A stretch of DNA of 64,000 bases from Sclerodactyla briareus (lineage: Eukaryota; Echinodermata; Holothuroidea; Dendrochirotida; Sclerodactylidae): the NCBI GenBank assembly GCA_026419785.1, contig JAODTK010002732.1, forward strand, positions 62,001 to 126,000, written 5' to 3'. The position numbers and the translations under genes were made by a program. Below the pieces are notes generated by a model. The model did not search any database. It saw only the letters and a list, made by a program, of their open reading frames with translations, and was not told the DNA's origin. Shown one piece after another: positions 47,086 to 58,339 of this stretch (its first letter is position 1; every line of letters begins with the position of its first letter).

Positions 47086-47888
47086 GCTTGTCCGATTGCT
47101 GCCCAAGTACAGACCCATTGTACACCGACTTAAGCGAAGGTAACGATTGTGAAGAAATGGTCGACCAAAGCCGAGATTGTCTACGGGACTGTTTTGACAA
47201 CACAGACTGGATGTTTTCACGAATCGTGTTCAGACATTCACAAACTCACAGACACAATCAGTTCTTATATCAAGTTTTGTGAGGACTTGGTTGTGCCATC
47301 CAGTTCAGGTTGTTAATGCTACCTAACAACCAAACCATGGGTAACCAAGGAGATTAAACAGATTATCAATAAGAAAAGGCAAGTTTTTGGATCTGGTAAC
47401 AAATTGAGCTGGAAGTATTGTAGAGGCAATTGAATAGGCCATTCACAGTTGAAAGAATAAATACAAACAAAAGGTCGCGAAGTGTTTCACAACAATAATA
47501 TGCAATGTTCTGGCGTGGTTTGAGAATAAGGAGCGGCTATTACCAATGTTGATAGCACTCGTGTCGACTACAGGCTAATCCAACGCAGCGGGAGGCCTTA
47601 GACCTGTTCGTTCCAATACTAATCGTCATCGCTCATCTTTCCTTGGCACGGCAATTCCGTCCATAATCTACGATTTTACAAGGTAGCTGGTATATATGTG
47701 TACAATCCATTTTATCGTCTTATCCAGTGGGCCAATTTTATGTGTGTTTTATTGTTCGATTTTCTATTGGTCTACAGTTCGTTTACATGCCATTGTTTGT
47801 TCAAATGTTTAGGTTATAACCTTTTACTGCAGCAAATGTGTAATTTCTGCCAGAGGATTTAATAAAGTATATCTATCTATCTATCTAG
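47085..47888 (+). mobile_element. Internally deleted LINE (CR1-like) with (CTAT)n tail
   Basis: Plus frames encode LLPKYRPIVHRLKR, then WSTKAE and LRDCFDNTDW in shifted frames, then PWVTKEIKQIINKKRQVF. These are the conserved blocks between endonuclease and reverse transcriptase in CR1/Rex-type LINEs (PxYxPxxxR; Cx-x-TDW; PW-x-T-xx-I...KK). The RT domain itself is absent. After about 47640 comes a 3' UTR-like stretch ending AGGATTTAATAAAGTATAT and a (CTAT)n tail. So most of the RT has been deleted while both flanks remain. Several frame slips. Inserted in family A repeat. Confidence 0.7.
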
Positions 47889-48008
47889 GTGAGGTCAAGT
47901 TATGCTCTTCACAAGCAGGTGTCACACATACACACACACATACACCCACCACTGTCATGAATGCATAGATTAAGATTCTCTGACTTTATTCAAGGAATTG
48001 AAAAATTG

Positions 48009-48370
48009 AAGGACAACTGCAGGATGAATTATAAAGAGGCACTTATATTAGCTGGAGAAAAACCAAATGCGTCAGTCCAAACCCGAAGTTCATACGACTT
48101 CTGTCATGGAGTTTCAGTTCGTTGAAATTTGTGCATTGTATTGCACAAGATTGAAAAGCATCCCATCATGCAATAATGAATGATGCCGTTACCTGCACAA
48201 CCCTGCAAACAATCTTTGTTCTCTATTGAGATTCAAACATTATTTTCACTTCAAAGAGCATTTAGTCTATGGGGAGAGAATTGTGGTAGGTGTTGATGGT
48301 TCTTGGTGAGAAAAAGACGACAGAACTTGCCTATTAAAACGTGACTTATTCAACAAAATGAAACAATGAA
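48009..48370 (-). mobile_element. Truncated copy of the TTAA MITE
   Basis: Begins with AGGACAACTGCAGGATGA, the exact reverse complement of the right end of the 38.4-kb MITE. It continues through 'catcatgcaataatgaatg' and 'ttgttctctattgagattc' to 'gacttattcaacaaaatg', which matches 38.60 kb in reverse. The other end is missing where the DIRS-like fragment starts. Confidence 0.7.
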
Positions 48371-48429
48371 ATATATGACACAACATCCCGGGTTGTCAGG
48401 TGTGACATCATCATGCATTTTTGCACAAT

Positions 48430-48935
48430 TTCTCTGCATAATGGACCAAAACTTGAGTGCCCAAAGGCGCTCCGGGGTCGGAAAACCCAGCCTCGGGCTA
48501 GATCGAGAGTGGTATATGATCCGTTGTGCTGGCTCGAGCAAGAATTTCTCGGGGTTGATAAGCCACCCGAGACTCCTGAGCAGGGAAACGTCAGCGGTAT
48601 GTCGGGCAGCCTACTCTTGTGACTCTGCCACCACAAGCCAATCGTCAAGGTAGGCGAAGAGCACTTCGCCCGCAAAAAATGTGAGTATTGCCGGCTTACC
48701 CGTGTTGAACAGCGGGGCCATCAACAGAATGAATGGTGGGCACAGGAAACGGTAATCAACCCTTTGGAAGTTTGGTACGTGAACCCAAGGTAGCTGCGGT
48801 GGCCTGGCCAAATCGGGACGTGAAGATAGGCATCCTGCAGGTCGATGGACGTTGCCCACATGCCCCTTCAGCAACGGGATGATGCCCTTCAGAGTTCCCA
48901 CGCGAAACGGATCCGGCCAATGAAGATCATACTAC
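48430..48935 (-). mobile_element. DIRS/Ty3-like reverse transcriptase fragment
   Basis: Minus frames encode VGTLKGIIPLLKGH, then SIDLQDAYLHVPI (RT motif A, with the catalytic aspartate) and FAYLDDWLVVAES (motif C, YxDD). After a stop they give GWLINPEKF and LEPAQRIIY, the thumb-side region. The HVPI and AYLDDW wording is typical of DIRS-like retroelements. Length about 160 codons of a 400-residue RT/RNaseH region; no tyrosine recombinase, gag or terminal repeats seen. At least three frame slips plus a stop, so inactive. Confidence 0.78.
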
Positions 48936-49320
48936 TGCCTAATGAAGATCATACTACTGCCTAATGAAGATCATACTACGGCCTAATGAAGATCATACTA
49001 AGAGATAATTATTGTAATATCAATTGATGCAACCAAGAGTCTAAGCACTGCCTCAGTGCCTCTTGAATAAGCTTTGAACATCCAGACCAGCAATGTTTGG
49101 GAGAGGTTGTTCCATTCATGCATGAATGGGGAAATAGGAGCCCCCAACGGCATTGACAAGGACAGATGGTTTTTAGGGACTGAATGTTGGACCTAGTGTC
49201 ACTAGAGTGAGGAATGAAGATTCTTCGTGTGTGGAACAATTGATTCACGACTGAGAATTCTGTGATGAGTAACAAGATCTGTGAAATCTTTTCTGTGCTC
49301 AAAGAGTTCGATTAAAAAAA
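48905..49320 (-). mobile_element. LINE 3' fragment with 22-bp tandem tail
   Basis: A minus frame encodes PISPFMHEWNNL followed by a leucine-rich end. That matches the 'F..RTI..WN.LP' block at the C terminus of CR1/L2-type LINE ORFs. The stop is followed by about four copies of ATGATCTTCATTAGGCAGTA-type 22-bp units (48908-48998), a tandem 3' tail as in some LINE families. Upstream ORF 49312-49581 may belong to the same element but shows no motif. Directly abuts the DIRS-like fragment. Confidence 0.55.
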
Positions 49321-49599
49321 CATTGCAAACGACCATTTCAACATGAATCGCAAACCCTGTATGGAGTTTTTTTTTTTCATGGTATACTTGCAGAGCTGAG
49401 TGTCGAACCTATCAAGGCCCAGCAAGGGTGGAGACTTGAATACTGCACTGTATGTCAGCTGCCAATCGTTCATTAGGTAAGCAGAATAAGTTAGGCATTC
49501 CTCTCTGGCGGTGGACACAGTGAGGGTTGGGGGCAGGGTTGTCACCAGCCGAATTTTAGTGCGGCTAAACATCTGAGTCATTATCTGTGTTTCATCATG

Positions 49600-52240
49600 C
49601 CCCTCTACATGGAATCCCCTAAGTTTTACCCATCATTTTTTAGCGATGTCAATTCATTTTTTTTTAGCAGTGGCTATGTAGGCCTTCTTTGTTTGCATGA
49701 TCTATTCATATATACTGTGTATGTTGATTTTTAGCATTTGAGTGTCCGAAGAAAACTGTTACAAAATGAATGGCTTGTATATAACTGTTTTTTACTCTGC
49801 TGCTACTGCGGTATTCACGCCCTCCCCTCATAGTAGCGGGACTCTGTACCGCTGTTTTGTTTGCTAAAATCCCCCCCCCCCTCACAGCTCTTTCAAAAGT
49901 CAAATTTTTCATCGGAGGGCCTTCTACCCAGAATCCTAGTAAACAAACAAGTTTTTTTTTACTAGGGCTCTACCAAAATGACTTTGTATCCCGATCGGAT
50001 AGTCAAAGTTTTCCTTTCCAACATCGGCCAATGTTCAGTGTGATCCGATGATGGACGGCATGAACTATTACGTACACCTACGACCAGTTGATCTTGTCCC
50101 ATTGGGTTAGTGTATAGAGAGTGTATCATGTCGGTCAGTATCATGAGTCGGTCATTGCCTTACATAATGACATTATAAAGCAGAGATGAAGTCAGTGACA
50201 TAATAGGTGACCTGGACTGATAGACCGTTTCAAATAGCATGTTGCAGTGTACTGTGGGATAGTTTTTTGTGTTAACATGTATCGGAAAAAAATTGTAAAT
50301 TTAAAATTTTATATCTTCTATTGTCTCTGTGCATATTTTTCTCAAGTTTTAGTATGCTGTCCCTGATACTTTATTACATCTTTATCGTGACAACTCCGAC
50401 TAAAATGTGTTATTTTCGCCAGGAAATCATTTTATCCACTGAAATCTATTTGGCGTTCCATGAATGCCTTACTTGCCCCTGAGCTAGACACAATGCATTG
50501 CGAGAGGCTGGCTATTCGACAAAAAGGATAATAGTTGTGCCAGTATAAGCCTATAAATTTCTTCAGGAACTTCTTATGAATAAGAAAGGGCACCTACATC
50601 CTTCAATTGTATTGAAGCAATTCTAAACGTATTATAGCCAAAACAATGTATCAATTATCACTCATCAGTGACCTTTTCATCGAGGAAGGAAACGTATGAA
50701 AAACGAGATTGTGTTTTTTACTAGGCGAAAGGAAAATAATCATGTTTAGAGTCCCTCCCCTTCCCGCCTCTTTTTTTGAGGATGTGAAGAAAAAAAAAAA
50801 TTGGCGTCCTTCAGGACATAACTTTCTTTGGAAAAATATTTGAGAGTAACTCCATGGAATCAGTTTGCCTTGACAAAAGGAACAAATTTGAAGCAGGTTT
50901 TAGGTCAGTAGACCCTGTGGAACCATAAAATAAAAAGGAAAATTAAAGAGGCCTACTCCTCTGAGAAAGGTCAAGTTGCAAAACCCTGCTTCGACCCGCT
51001 CTTTTCTTCTTTTCAAACCTGTCCGAAAAAAAATTTTCTCATGTTGCATTTATTTATAAATGGTATCATGCCAATTTCGGGTTAGGAATGCTATTAGGCA
51101 TAGGCCTGTAGTAGTCGGTACATGCTGGACAACCACTGGTCTATAAATAAACATCTTGATAAGCAATGATCGGGTCGCCAGAAGAAAAAAGAAAAGGACC
51201 GCCTCCTCATTTCAAAATAATCGGAACGCTCTAAACATGTTTTTTTTTTACTGGGACTATAGCGGTTATGGCTGCCAATAAAGCTACCGTTACAATTACC
51301 TTATTCACATAGCCTAGCCTAATAGAAGAATTTACAAGCTGAAACTGTGTCACATGGGCTTGCGCTGTTTTACCTGACTGCTCGGTTCTGATTGGAACGT
51401 TGGCCATAGTATCCAACAAAGAAGACGATCTGAACGTTAAACAATAACTGTAGGCATGTCACTAACTGTAGTCTTGTTGTAGCATGTAGCCTGGGTCAGT
51501 TAGAATTAGAAATCAGATGAAGTTCGCTTCGTCATCTGTATTCCCAGGATCGGCGTGAGACATTTTCTTCGATTCAAGCTTTTAAGAACCACTGGAGGTA
51601 TACACGGACATTTCTGCGATCGTCTAAATGTGAATCCACTTCCAGCTCAGTCCACTTTCAAGTCCAAGATCCAAGCTGGTCGCACGGCCGGACTGTCATC
51701 CATCCATGTTCTTCTTATGATATAAACAGGTTGACAGGTCTGTTCTGAACTAGCTAATTCAAATAAAAAATAGCCTGCAAATAGTTTACGATCAGAAAAG
51801 AGATCTCCACTAGCCAATAAATTGTATCTTTCTATTTTGAATCATTGTTAGATGCAACTTAAGAATATGGGAACATTTTCACAAGTCAATGATACAATAA
51901 TTTTGACACAACGCAACCTACAAATAATCGTCCTCAGTTTGTGTTGTTGTGTTATGGCGATTGTCAAGAATAAGTTAAGTCAGGATATTGATAATGAGAT
52001 TTAATTTGGGCCGCCGGGGAGCCCGGGGCAATGCAAGATGCAAGGGAAGTGTGCGATATAAATCAATTATTGCGGATTAAAAGTGACTACATCAATTTAA
52101 AGCTACCGCCCCTCCTTTCCGATTCGTGGACTGAAACTAGAGACTTTCAAGGGCGTGGAAAAGGCAATTCACCTTTTCTCCAGCGCCTCGTATAAAACAT
52201 CCCGCGGACCCAGTCTAGTTGCAGGACCGGCAGCATGCAC
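49600..52240. other. Intergenic stretch, no gene supported
   Basis: No ORF over 70 codons with support. Homopolymers: C run at 49869-49879, A run at 50789-50801, T run at 51239-51250. No repeat family recognised apart from AT-rich blocks. Confidence 0.35.
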
Positions 52241-52249
52241 GCCGGTCAA

Positions 52250-53658
52250 GCGCTTGTTCACACTTGTTGCGATACGATACGATACGATACGATACGATAC
52301 GATAAATTTATCGGATGGAGGTGTTCACATGTGCGATGAAAAATGTCGTAAGATAAAATTTATCGGAACGTCTCGGCCGCCCTAAGCCTAACATAACGAC
52401 GAAAATGGTGGGATTAGCTGAGAAAGGCACAAGTATTCCCCCTTTGTCGCTTCAGTCGGTGGAGAAATAGCCTGGTCGCAGAGTTTTTGGAGTACCAAGG
52501 AATTGTAATTTCAAAGAAGAAATTCGACGCTTGTGTCTTTTCAAGTACTGTAGGAGGCGTGGATGGAGAAGCGCATTGGACGATCACGAATCAGAGGCTG
52601 ACCTCACCATCCCCGCTCTGCCCGACCCTTTTCTTAGACAGCCAGTCTTAATAAGCATCAGTATCCAATTCTACGCGAAGTGGAAGTGAGTTAGCCAAGA
52701 AAGCACTCAGTCGATGGAGTCAATTCAGCAATTGAGCTGAAAATGGGAGCTGGTTACTCGATCAGAACATGAAGGTAGCAATTAATCCTACTGGCTCCCA
52801 CTGTGTACCTGACTTCACTTCCTCCTGATCACAAGACATAATTAACGTGGCGTTAAATCGACATTAAACCCCCACCCCCACCCCCACCCCCAACCCCACC
52901 CCACCCCCACCCCCACCCCACCCCCCACACCACCCAACCCCCCCCCCTATAGATTATTTCCGTTGCCTCTTCGTTCTATTCCTGCCTCTTCGTCAAATGA
53001 GGGGTAAGGTTGAGTTTCCGTCAATACGTCAGCTTGTGGATCGAGACCATCTGGAAACCCCTCCTACCCTGCTCCTCTCAAACAGCACACAAACACCCCC
53101 TCCCACGGCCACTCACTACACCGGCATATCTCCTGCCTTTGAAATGTCACATTATACTTCATTATTATCTCACTGGTCACGCTACTATCGCATATGGAGG
53201 GCTTTCCATGGTTGAACTGAAAAATAATGGTTTCGTAGGTCCCGTGATGGCGGAATAGGGCGAGAAGCTCATGCAGAGGCCAATGTCTTACCCGGAGGGA
53301 TACGTCACTACCAAACGTCATCAGACCCTGATTTTATCACTAAAACCCACTTTTCACGCTAAAAAAAAAAAAAAACAAAAAATTCCCCCAATAGACTGTT
53401 TGGCGGTCCATACTCCTTGCGGAATGCGCAGTTTTTCACTGCATTGCGCAAATTTATCGCCATCAGAAATTTTATCGTACGATAAAAAGGTGAAATATTT
53501 TCAACGCGAAGTCCGATAATTTATCGTATGTTATCGTATCGTATCGTTATCGCACAGGGGTGAACACTCTATTGAAAATAACACTTTGTAACACGACGTC
53601 CGATAATTTATCGTATCGTTATGTATCGTATTCGTCGTAGCACAAGTGTGAACAGCCC
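52250..53658. mobile_element. TIR element with GATAC-rich subterminal repeats
   Basis: The left end GCGCTTGTTCACACTTGTTG and right end (reversed) GGGCTGTTCACACTTGTGC form terminal inverted repeats. Each is followed inward by tandem GATAC units and GATAAATTTATCGGA, and by a second copy of the block starting GTGTTCACATGTGCGAT on the left and GTGTTCACCCCTGTGCGAT on the right. So each end carries a duplicated terminal unit. About 1.4 kb, no transposase. The interior includes a C-rich microsatellite and short ORFs without domains. No clear target duplication could be fixed. Non-autonomous DNA transposon, superfamily unknown. Confidence 0.7.
52868..52955. repeat. (CCCCCA)n tract
   Basis: About 85 bases of CCCCCA/CCCCA units inside the TIR element. 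Strand bias is extreme (almost no G), so the complementary strand is G-rich with potential for G-quadruplexes. Confidence 0.85.
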
Positions 53659-53699
53659 TTCACACGGGATAGACTGCATGGAGCGTGTGGCCGTCAAGG

Positions 53700-54325
53700 A
53701 TATAGATAGGACATAATTGTTTACAGTAGTCACGGAAGCCTAATGAGAGAACCAGTGGAGGCAAGCAGTTGTCCTAGCTGAGCCAGGCAGTATAGGAGAT
53801 TGCCACAGTGGAATTTGGGTCAAGTAATTGTAGTCATTTCCAGCCTGTATTTGTGATTCCCAACGAGATGATCGTACCAGCATGGGTTTTACATAAGGAA
53901 TCGTGGGAATAGGTCCAGTTCGAACCAGACCATCCGAACCAGACCTATTAGAAGAAACCGCCTACATCTGCTGGGTATAGACCCCCCTAGTCCACACCTG
54001 AATACGGATTGGTTTTAGTACCGGCTCCGAGATGAGAAGAACAACAAACAAGACCCGACTGGGTTTTTTGACTCGGAAATGTGTGGGACTGCATCCATTG
54101 AACTGTGCTCCAAGTCTCAACTGCGTTTCAGCATTGTAGAATAAGTCAAATGGTATCTTTGTATTTGAACTGCATGGGTTTTAAAACAAAGCTGCTTTCA
54201 GGTGGACCACAGTTGAGCAGGATGGAAATGTTGAAGCACTTAGTTCAGTTGGCGGAATTATGATCCAACTGTTTTTTTGTTTTTTCTCAAGGTAAAAATG
54301 CCTCACTGGCTTTCTGAATACCCCA
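53700..54325. other. Intergenic stretch between two TIR elements
   Basis: No gene. Contains the near-repeat 'cgaaccagacc' twice at 53931 and 53946. Nothing else recognised. Confidence 0.35.
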
Positions 54326-54328
54326 GAT

Positions 54329-57300
54329 CAGGGGCGTCGTGCAACATCGTGCAAAAAAAAAAATTGGGGGGGGGGCATCAGCGGATGATGATATCAAACG
54401 AGCGCCTCCACGAGTTGGCGCGCAAAATACAACATATGTTCGTCATAGAGGCAGGAAAAAGGACACTTCCACTTAATGCCTTATGGAAGGAGCAAACATC
54501 CTAAAAACGTACAAAAACTTCCACTCTGTTATTCCGAGAAATACCGGTATTCTCGGAAAATATTCAGGGTGAGTAAGCTTCTGGTACAAGCACTCCTCTA
54601 AACACCTCTTAGTTACGAATCACAAAGGATTTACAGGGGTTCCCAATGTTTATGGATTTCAGATGTTGGGCCACAAAAAGATGTGAAATAAATTCGTGCC
54701 ACTAACTTCATGTCCTGAATCGTGTCATCGCGGCGGTGCGACACCACGTTTGCCGCGTTCGAATTTTTTTAAAGTTGAAGTGGTTCTCGTTGCCAAAGGG
54801 GGAGGCTCCAGATGCAGTGGGCGTAGCCAGGATTTTTCTAGTGGGGGACGCTTGCAAAGTTTCTAGGGGGGAGCAGTGTGACTATATAGGCAGAGCGCCA
54901 CCATCGTTGGCGCGAGCGCACAAGAAAATTTGGAAATGCTCGGCCCCCAAGATTGCAGGAAGTGGCACTTCCCTGACCTATTTAAGAAGTTCACTCCGTG
55001 CATAGCCAACCTTTTTTGTAGAGGCGGTTTACATCAAAATGGCGGGCTTGACATGTATAAGAATGAAATTTCCCAAATCTCAAAAGTGGCCTTAAATTCA
55101 TTGCAAATATATGTACGTAAAGCACTGATCGATCACAAAAACTGGACTATGCTGCGCAGAGCGCGCAATTTTTTCCAACTTTTGGGGGCGGATTCAATCC
55201 AAAAAGTTGGGCACTATTTGCTTTAGTAAATAGTTTGGGTAATCCTTCTATTTGGCTTCAGCCCTGCCTCGAATTTCTCCTATATTCGTTGGCCGAAATA
55301 TGGTCACCACGAGTTGGCGCCCAGCGTACAAGGAAACATTTTCGTTCACAAACCCTCAGGTGCCGGAAACGGCACCTCCTGAGTGTTCTAAATTACATGT
55401 TCCCAGGATGTTCTAGGGAGGTGTCTGAGAAAATGTTGCTCTCTCTCTAGAGTCCCCTGATTCTGGACGTGTCTCAGAGCAAAAACAATTGAAAAAATCC
55501 AACAATTATTCATGTCATGCCTCTATGATCGGTATTGTAATAAATGACAAGTTCATATACATAACAGCCATTCACCATGCATGCTCAAGATCAGCTGCAA
55601 TGCTGCACAATCATTGACCATTCTCTCGAATAATATTGAGTGCCTTGGGCAGTGGCCAGTGGCGTCACCAGACTTTTCATTCTGGGGCACAAGGTGGGGG
55701 CACAAACATTTGATTGGGGGCACCAAATTATCAACTACGCGGAGGGCCACCATCGGTTGGCGCGGAGCGTACCAGAAAATTGTGGGTTTACGAGCCCCAG
55801 ATTGCCGGAATTACCCTTCCCGTGTGATTTAGGCTGCGGCCAGGTCAAGCTTAGTTAACGTCTCAAGCCGGCATTTTTTTTTCTTACAATTTTTTTTTTC
55901 TTTAAAAAAATCCTCGCGCGCCGGGTGCGTCTCCCCCCCCCCCCCCTCCATCTCAACTTGAATAAACGGTGCCCCGAAGGGTACTAAGATAATGGGTTTG
56001 CCCTAACTTGGTAGTTACTTCTGCCATCTGACTGTATTAATCTGACTCTGATACTTAATCCCAATTTGGGAAAAATATTTTCCCATTTGGAGTGAAAATC
56101 TCCAAGGTTGTGTGAAAAGTTTTCCCAATGGCTGGTATTCGTTATACCAGGCTTGAATGGGCTAGAATGTAAACAGGGGCGTCAATCCGTTTTGAAAGGT
56201 TGAGGGGCGAGTCCATCTCGGTTGGAGAGAAATTTCAACTTTCCATCGCCTAGAATCCCTAGATCATCAGAAATTACACTTGCGGAGCCTAGTTGCAGCC
56301 ATCTGGATGTGCCATTTTAGCAGTTTGGAGAAGAAAACTCTGATTTTCCTTTGACTCCGCTGCAAACTCGGTGGGGCTGGGTCACGCTGGCACTGCCACT
56401 GGGGTCACGATGGTTTTCAATTTGAGACTACGCAACTTGGAAAGGGTATAAAGAAATATTTCCCGATGAAAGTGTCAACGTAGCACCCACCGCGCGCGTA
56501 TCGAGGTAGGGAGTATGTTCATTGGGCCAGCGGTCACATAGAATGGGGTGACCGCGTGAATCGTGAATAAAGAAAGTTTCATATGACAAGGGTCACGTAA
56601 TAGACATCACCGCACGCGCAGTGCCCAGAAAGATGCATGTTTTTTTTTTTCTGACAAGGCCTATAGGCCTTCCCAAATGTCGGGTTATGCCATTAGGGCC
56701 AGGACTGCGCGCGCGAAAAAAAAATGCACATTTTGGAGCAAAATGTAAATTTATTATTACCCTAAGTTATAACCTTGGACGTTGATGCACAAAAGCTATA
56801 AGCTAGGTCTATATATGTGCACGGTGAGCCCCATATGGCCATTTTCCTGTTGTGAATTGGCAATGCACTTTGCAAAGTAAATGAATTTCATCTTAGCCAC
56901 CGTAGGCTATGTTTAAAAGCGGCTTTATACTACACTACCCAATCGGAAGCGGCACCATTAGTTGCCACACAGCGTCGAAACTTTCGAGATCAGGCTCAAT
57001 TCTCAATGCCAAATGAGGATCTCCAAATGGCTGAACTAAGCATTAGTATGAATTTTTCACTCTAACTACATATTCTTGCGATTCAAGGCCTATCCGAGCG
57101 AAGCGGCAATCATTGGTTGGCCGCGCGGTAGCATTTTTTTTTAAATCAAGCATTAATAAATGGCAACTTGAATGGTGATTTCCCAGTGCCGTTTTAATAA
57201 TAATCGAAGTTACCTTACAAATAGCATGAATTCACTTAGCCTCTCTATGTTCAGCGAATTTTGGTGCTAGAATTGCGAGGCACTCTCAGTATTAAGAAGG

Positions 57301-58016
57301 TCTTACCAATGCCAAAATGGGGAAGTGCCAGAGTGCATTTTCATCTGAAAAAAACTTTCACAATGATGTGAATTTCACAACCCTAGCCCCCCCCGGGTGC
57401 TAATGCAAACATTTCACACTGGGTGGTTCTTGAACCCAATGGTGAGGGGCCAGATGAACGTTTTTATATTCATAAATTAATTAAAATAAACTTCACACAT
57501 TGAAGTAAATATCATGGTGTTTGCGATTGCATCATCTGCGGGGCGATTTTGGCCCGCGGACCGCCATTTGGAACCCCCGATAGTGCTGTTGTGTATGTTT
57601 GAACATATTTCCATGAATATAGAACAAAACCAACTCGAAATATCAGGGGGGTCCAGCGTTGTAATTGTCGCAAATTTCAATGCATTAGCTCTCATGTTTC
57701 GGCCAGTAGAAGTCTTGAGCCTAAATGCCGCAGGTTGGTTTGTTGTGGCGATAGGTATATTTGATATCGATATCAAGCGCGAGAATAGGACAGACATATC
57801 GAAGGCAAATGAGTATAATCTCGTTATAGTTAAGGCTGCTGTGTGTAGTGGGGGGGGGGGGGAGGATCTGCAACGATTGTCAAAGAACAATTGTTTCCTT
57901 GTATAGCCTCGTTCGATTCGAGAATAACTTTTTTTTAAAATTATGAACAAATTTTTGACACTTGACAAAATGTTGGGCCCCCTTCTCCCGGGCCCCCAAA
58001 TGTGCACGACGCCACT
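54329..58016. mobile_element. 3.7-kb TIR element with internal repeated modules
   Basis: Left end CAGGGGCGTCGTGCA and right end TGCACGACGCCACTG are inverted repeats (one mismatch). Similar starts occur inside, all in the left orientation: CAGTGGGCGTAGCCAGGAT at 54819, CAGTGGCGTCACCAGAC at 55659, and CAGGGGCGTCAATCCG at 56175. A module meaning 'gcgccaccatcgttggcgcg' recurs near 54402, 54896, 55302 and 55746. Either a composite of nested related elements or one element with amplified internal units. Transposase was not recognised. The CAGTGGCGT start is common among animal cut-and-paste transposons. Confidence 0.6.
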
Positions 58017-58025
58017 GCCCTCCAT
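57477..58025 (-). CDS. Unassigned ORF inside TIR element
   Basis: A 182-codon minus frame is open from near the element's right end inward. A 130-codon plus frame overlaps it (57514-57906). Neither has a domain I recognise. The minus product has Ser/Thr/Arg-rich segments such as LISISNIPIATTNQPAAFRL. Dual open frames without motif suggest chance or a relic of an element-encoded protein. Listed because it is the longest uninterrupted non-repeat ORF in the right half. Confidence 0.2.
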   Translation of the reverse strand: MEGSGVVHIWGPGRRGPNILSSVKNLFIILKKSYSRIERGYTRKQLFFDNRCRSSPPPPLHTAALTITRLYSFAFDMSVLFSRLISISNIPIATTNQPAAFRLKTSTGRNMRANALKFATITTLDPPDISSWFCSIFMEICSNIHNSTIGGSKWRSAGQNRPADDAIANTMIFTSMCEVYFN

Positions 58026-58139
58026 TCACGGAGATGGAATGAGTTCCAGATTTCGCTTACCTTTAGTATGTTCGTGAACCAGTCGTATAATAAAAACATT
58101 GAAAAGGTACTAAATCATATGTCCGTGTGTCTTCAGTGA

Positions 58140-58330
58140 AGGACAACTGCAGGAGGTTTATAAAGAAGCTATTTATAGCCCTAAATAAAACTGAGGCGTC
58201 AGTCCAAACGGAAGTTCAGACGAATTCCCGTTACGGAGTTATAGTCGTTTGAAATTTGTGTAATTGTGAGCATGTGTATTGCGCTAAGATCAAAAGGCAT
58301 CACATCAGCAATAATAACTGATGTCATACT
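58140..58330 (-). mobile_element. Second truncated copy of the TTAA MITE
   Basis: Starts AGGACAACTGCAGGAGG and continues 'gcgtcagtccaaac', 'gaattcccgttacgga' and 'gatcaaaaggcatcacatc', matching 48009 onward and the reverse of 38.8-38.97 kb. It ends where the LINE 3' tail begins. Confidence 0.65.
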
Positions 58331-58339
58331 GCACAAATT

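Noticed and set aside
57514..57906. 130-codon plus ORF as a transposase
   Set aside because: No catalytic triad, zinc finger or helix-turn-helix is visible, and the opposite strand is open too.
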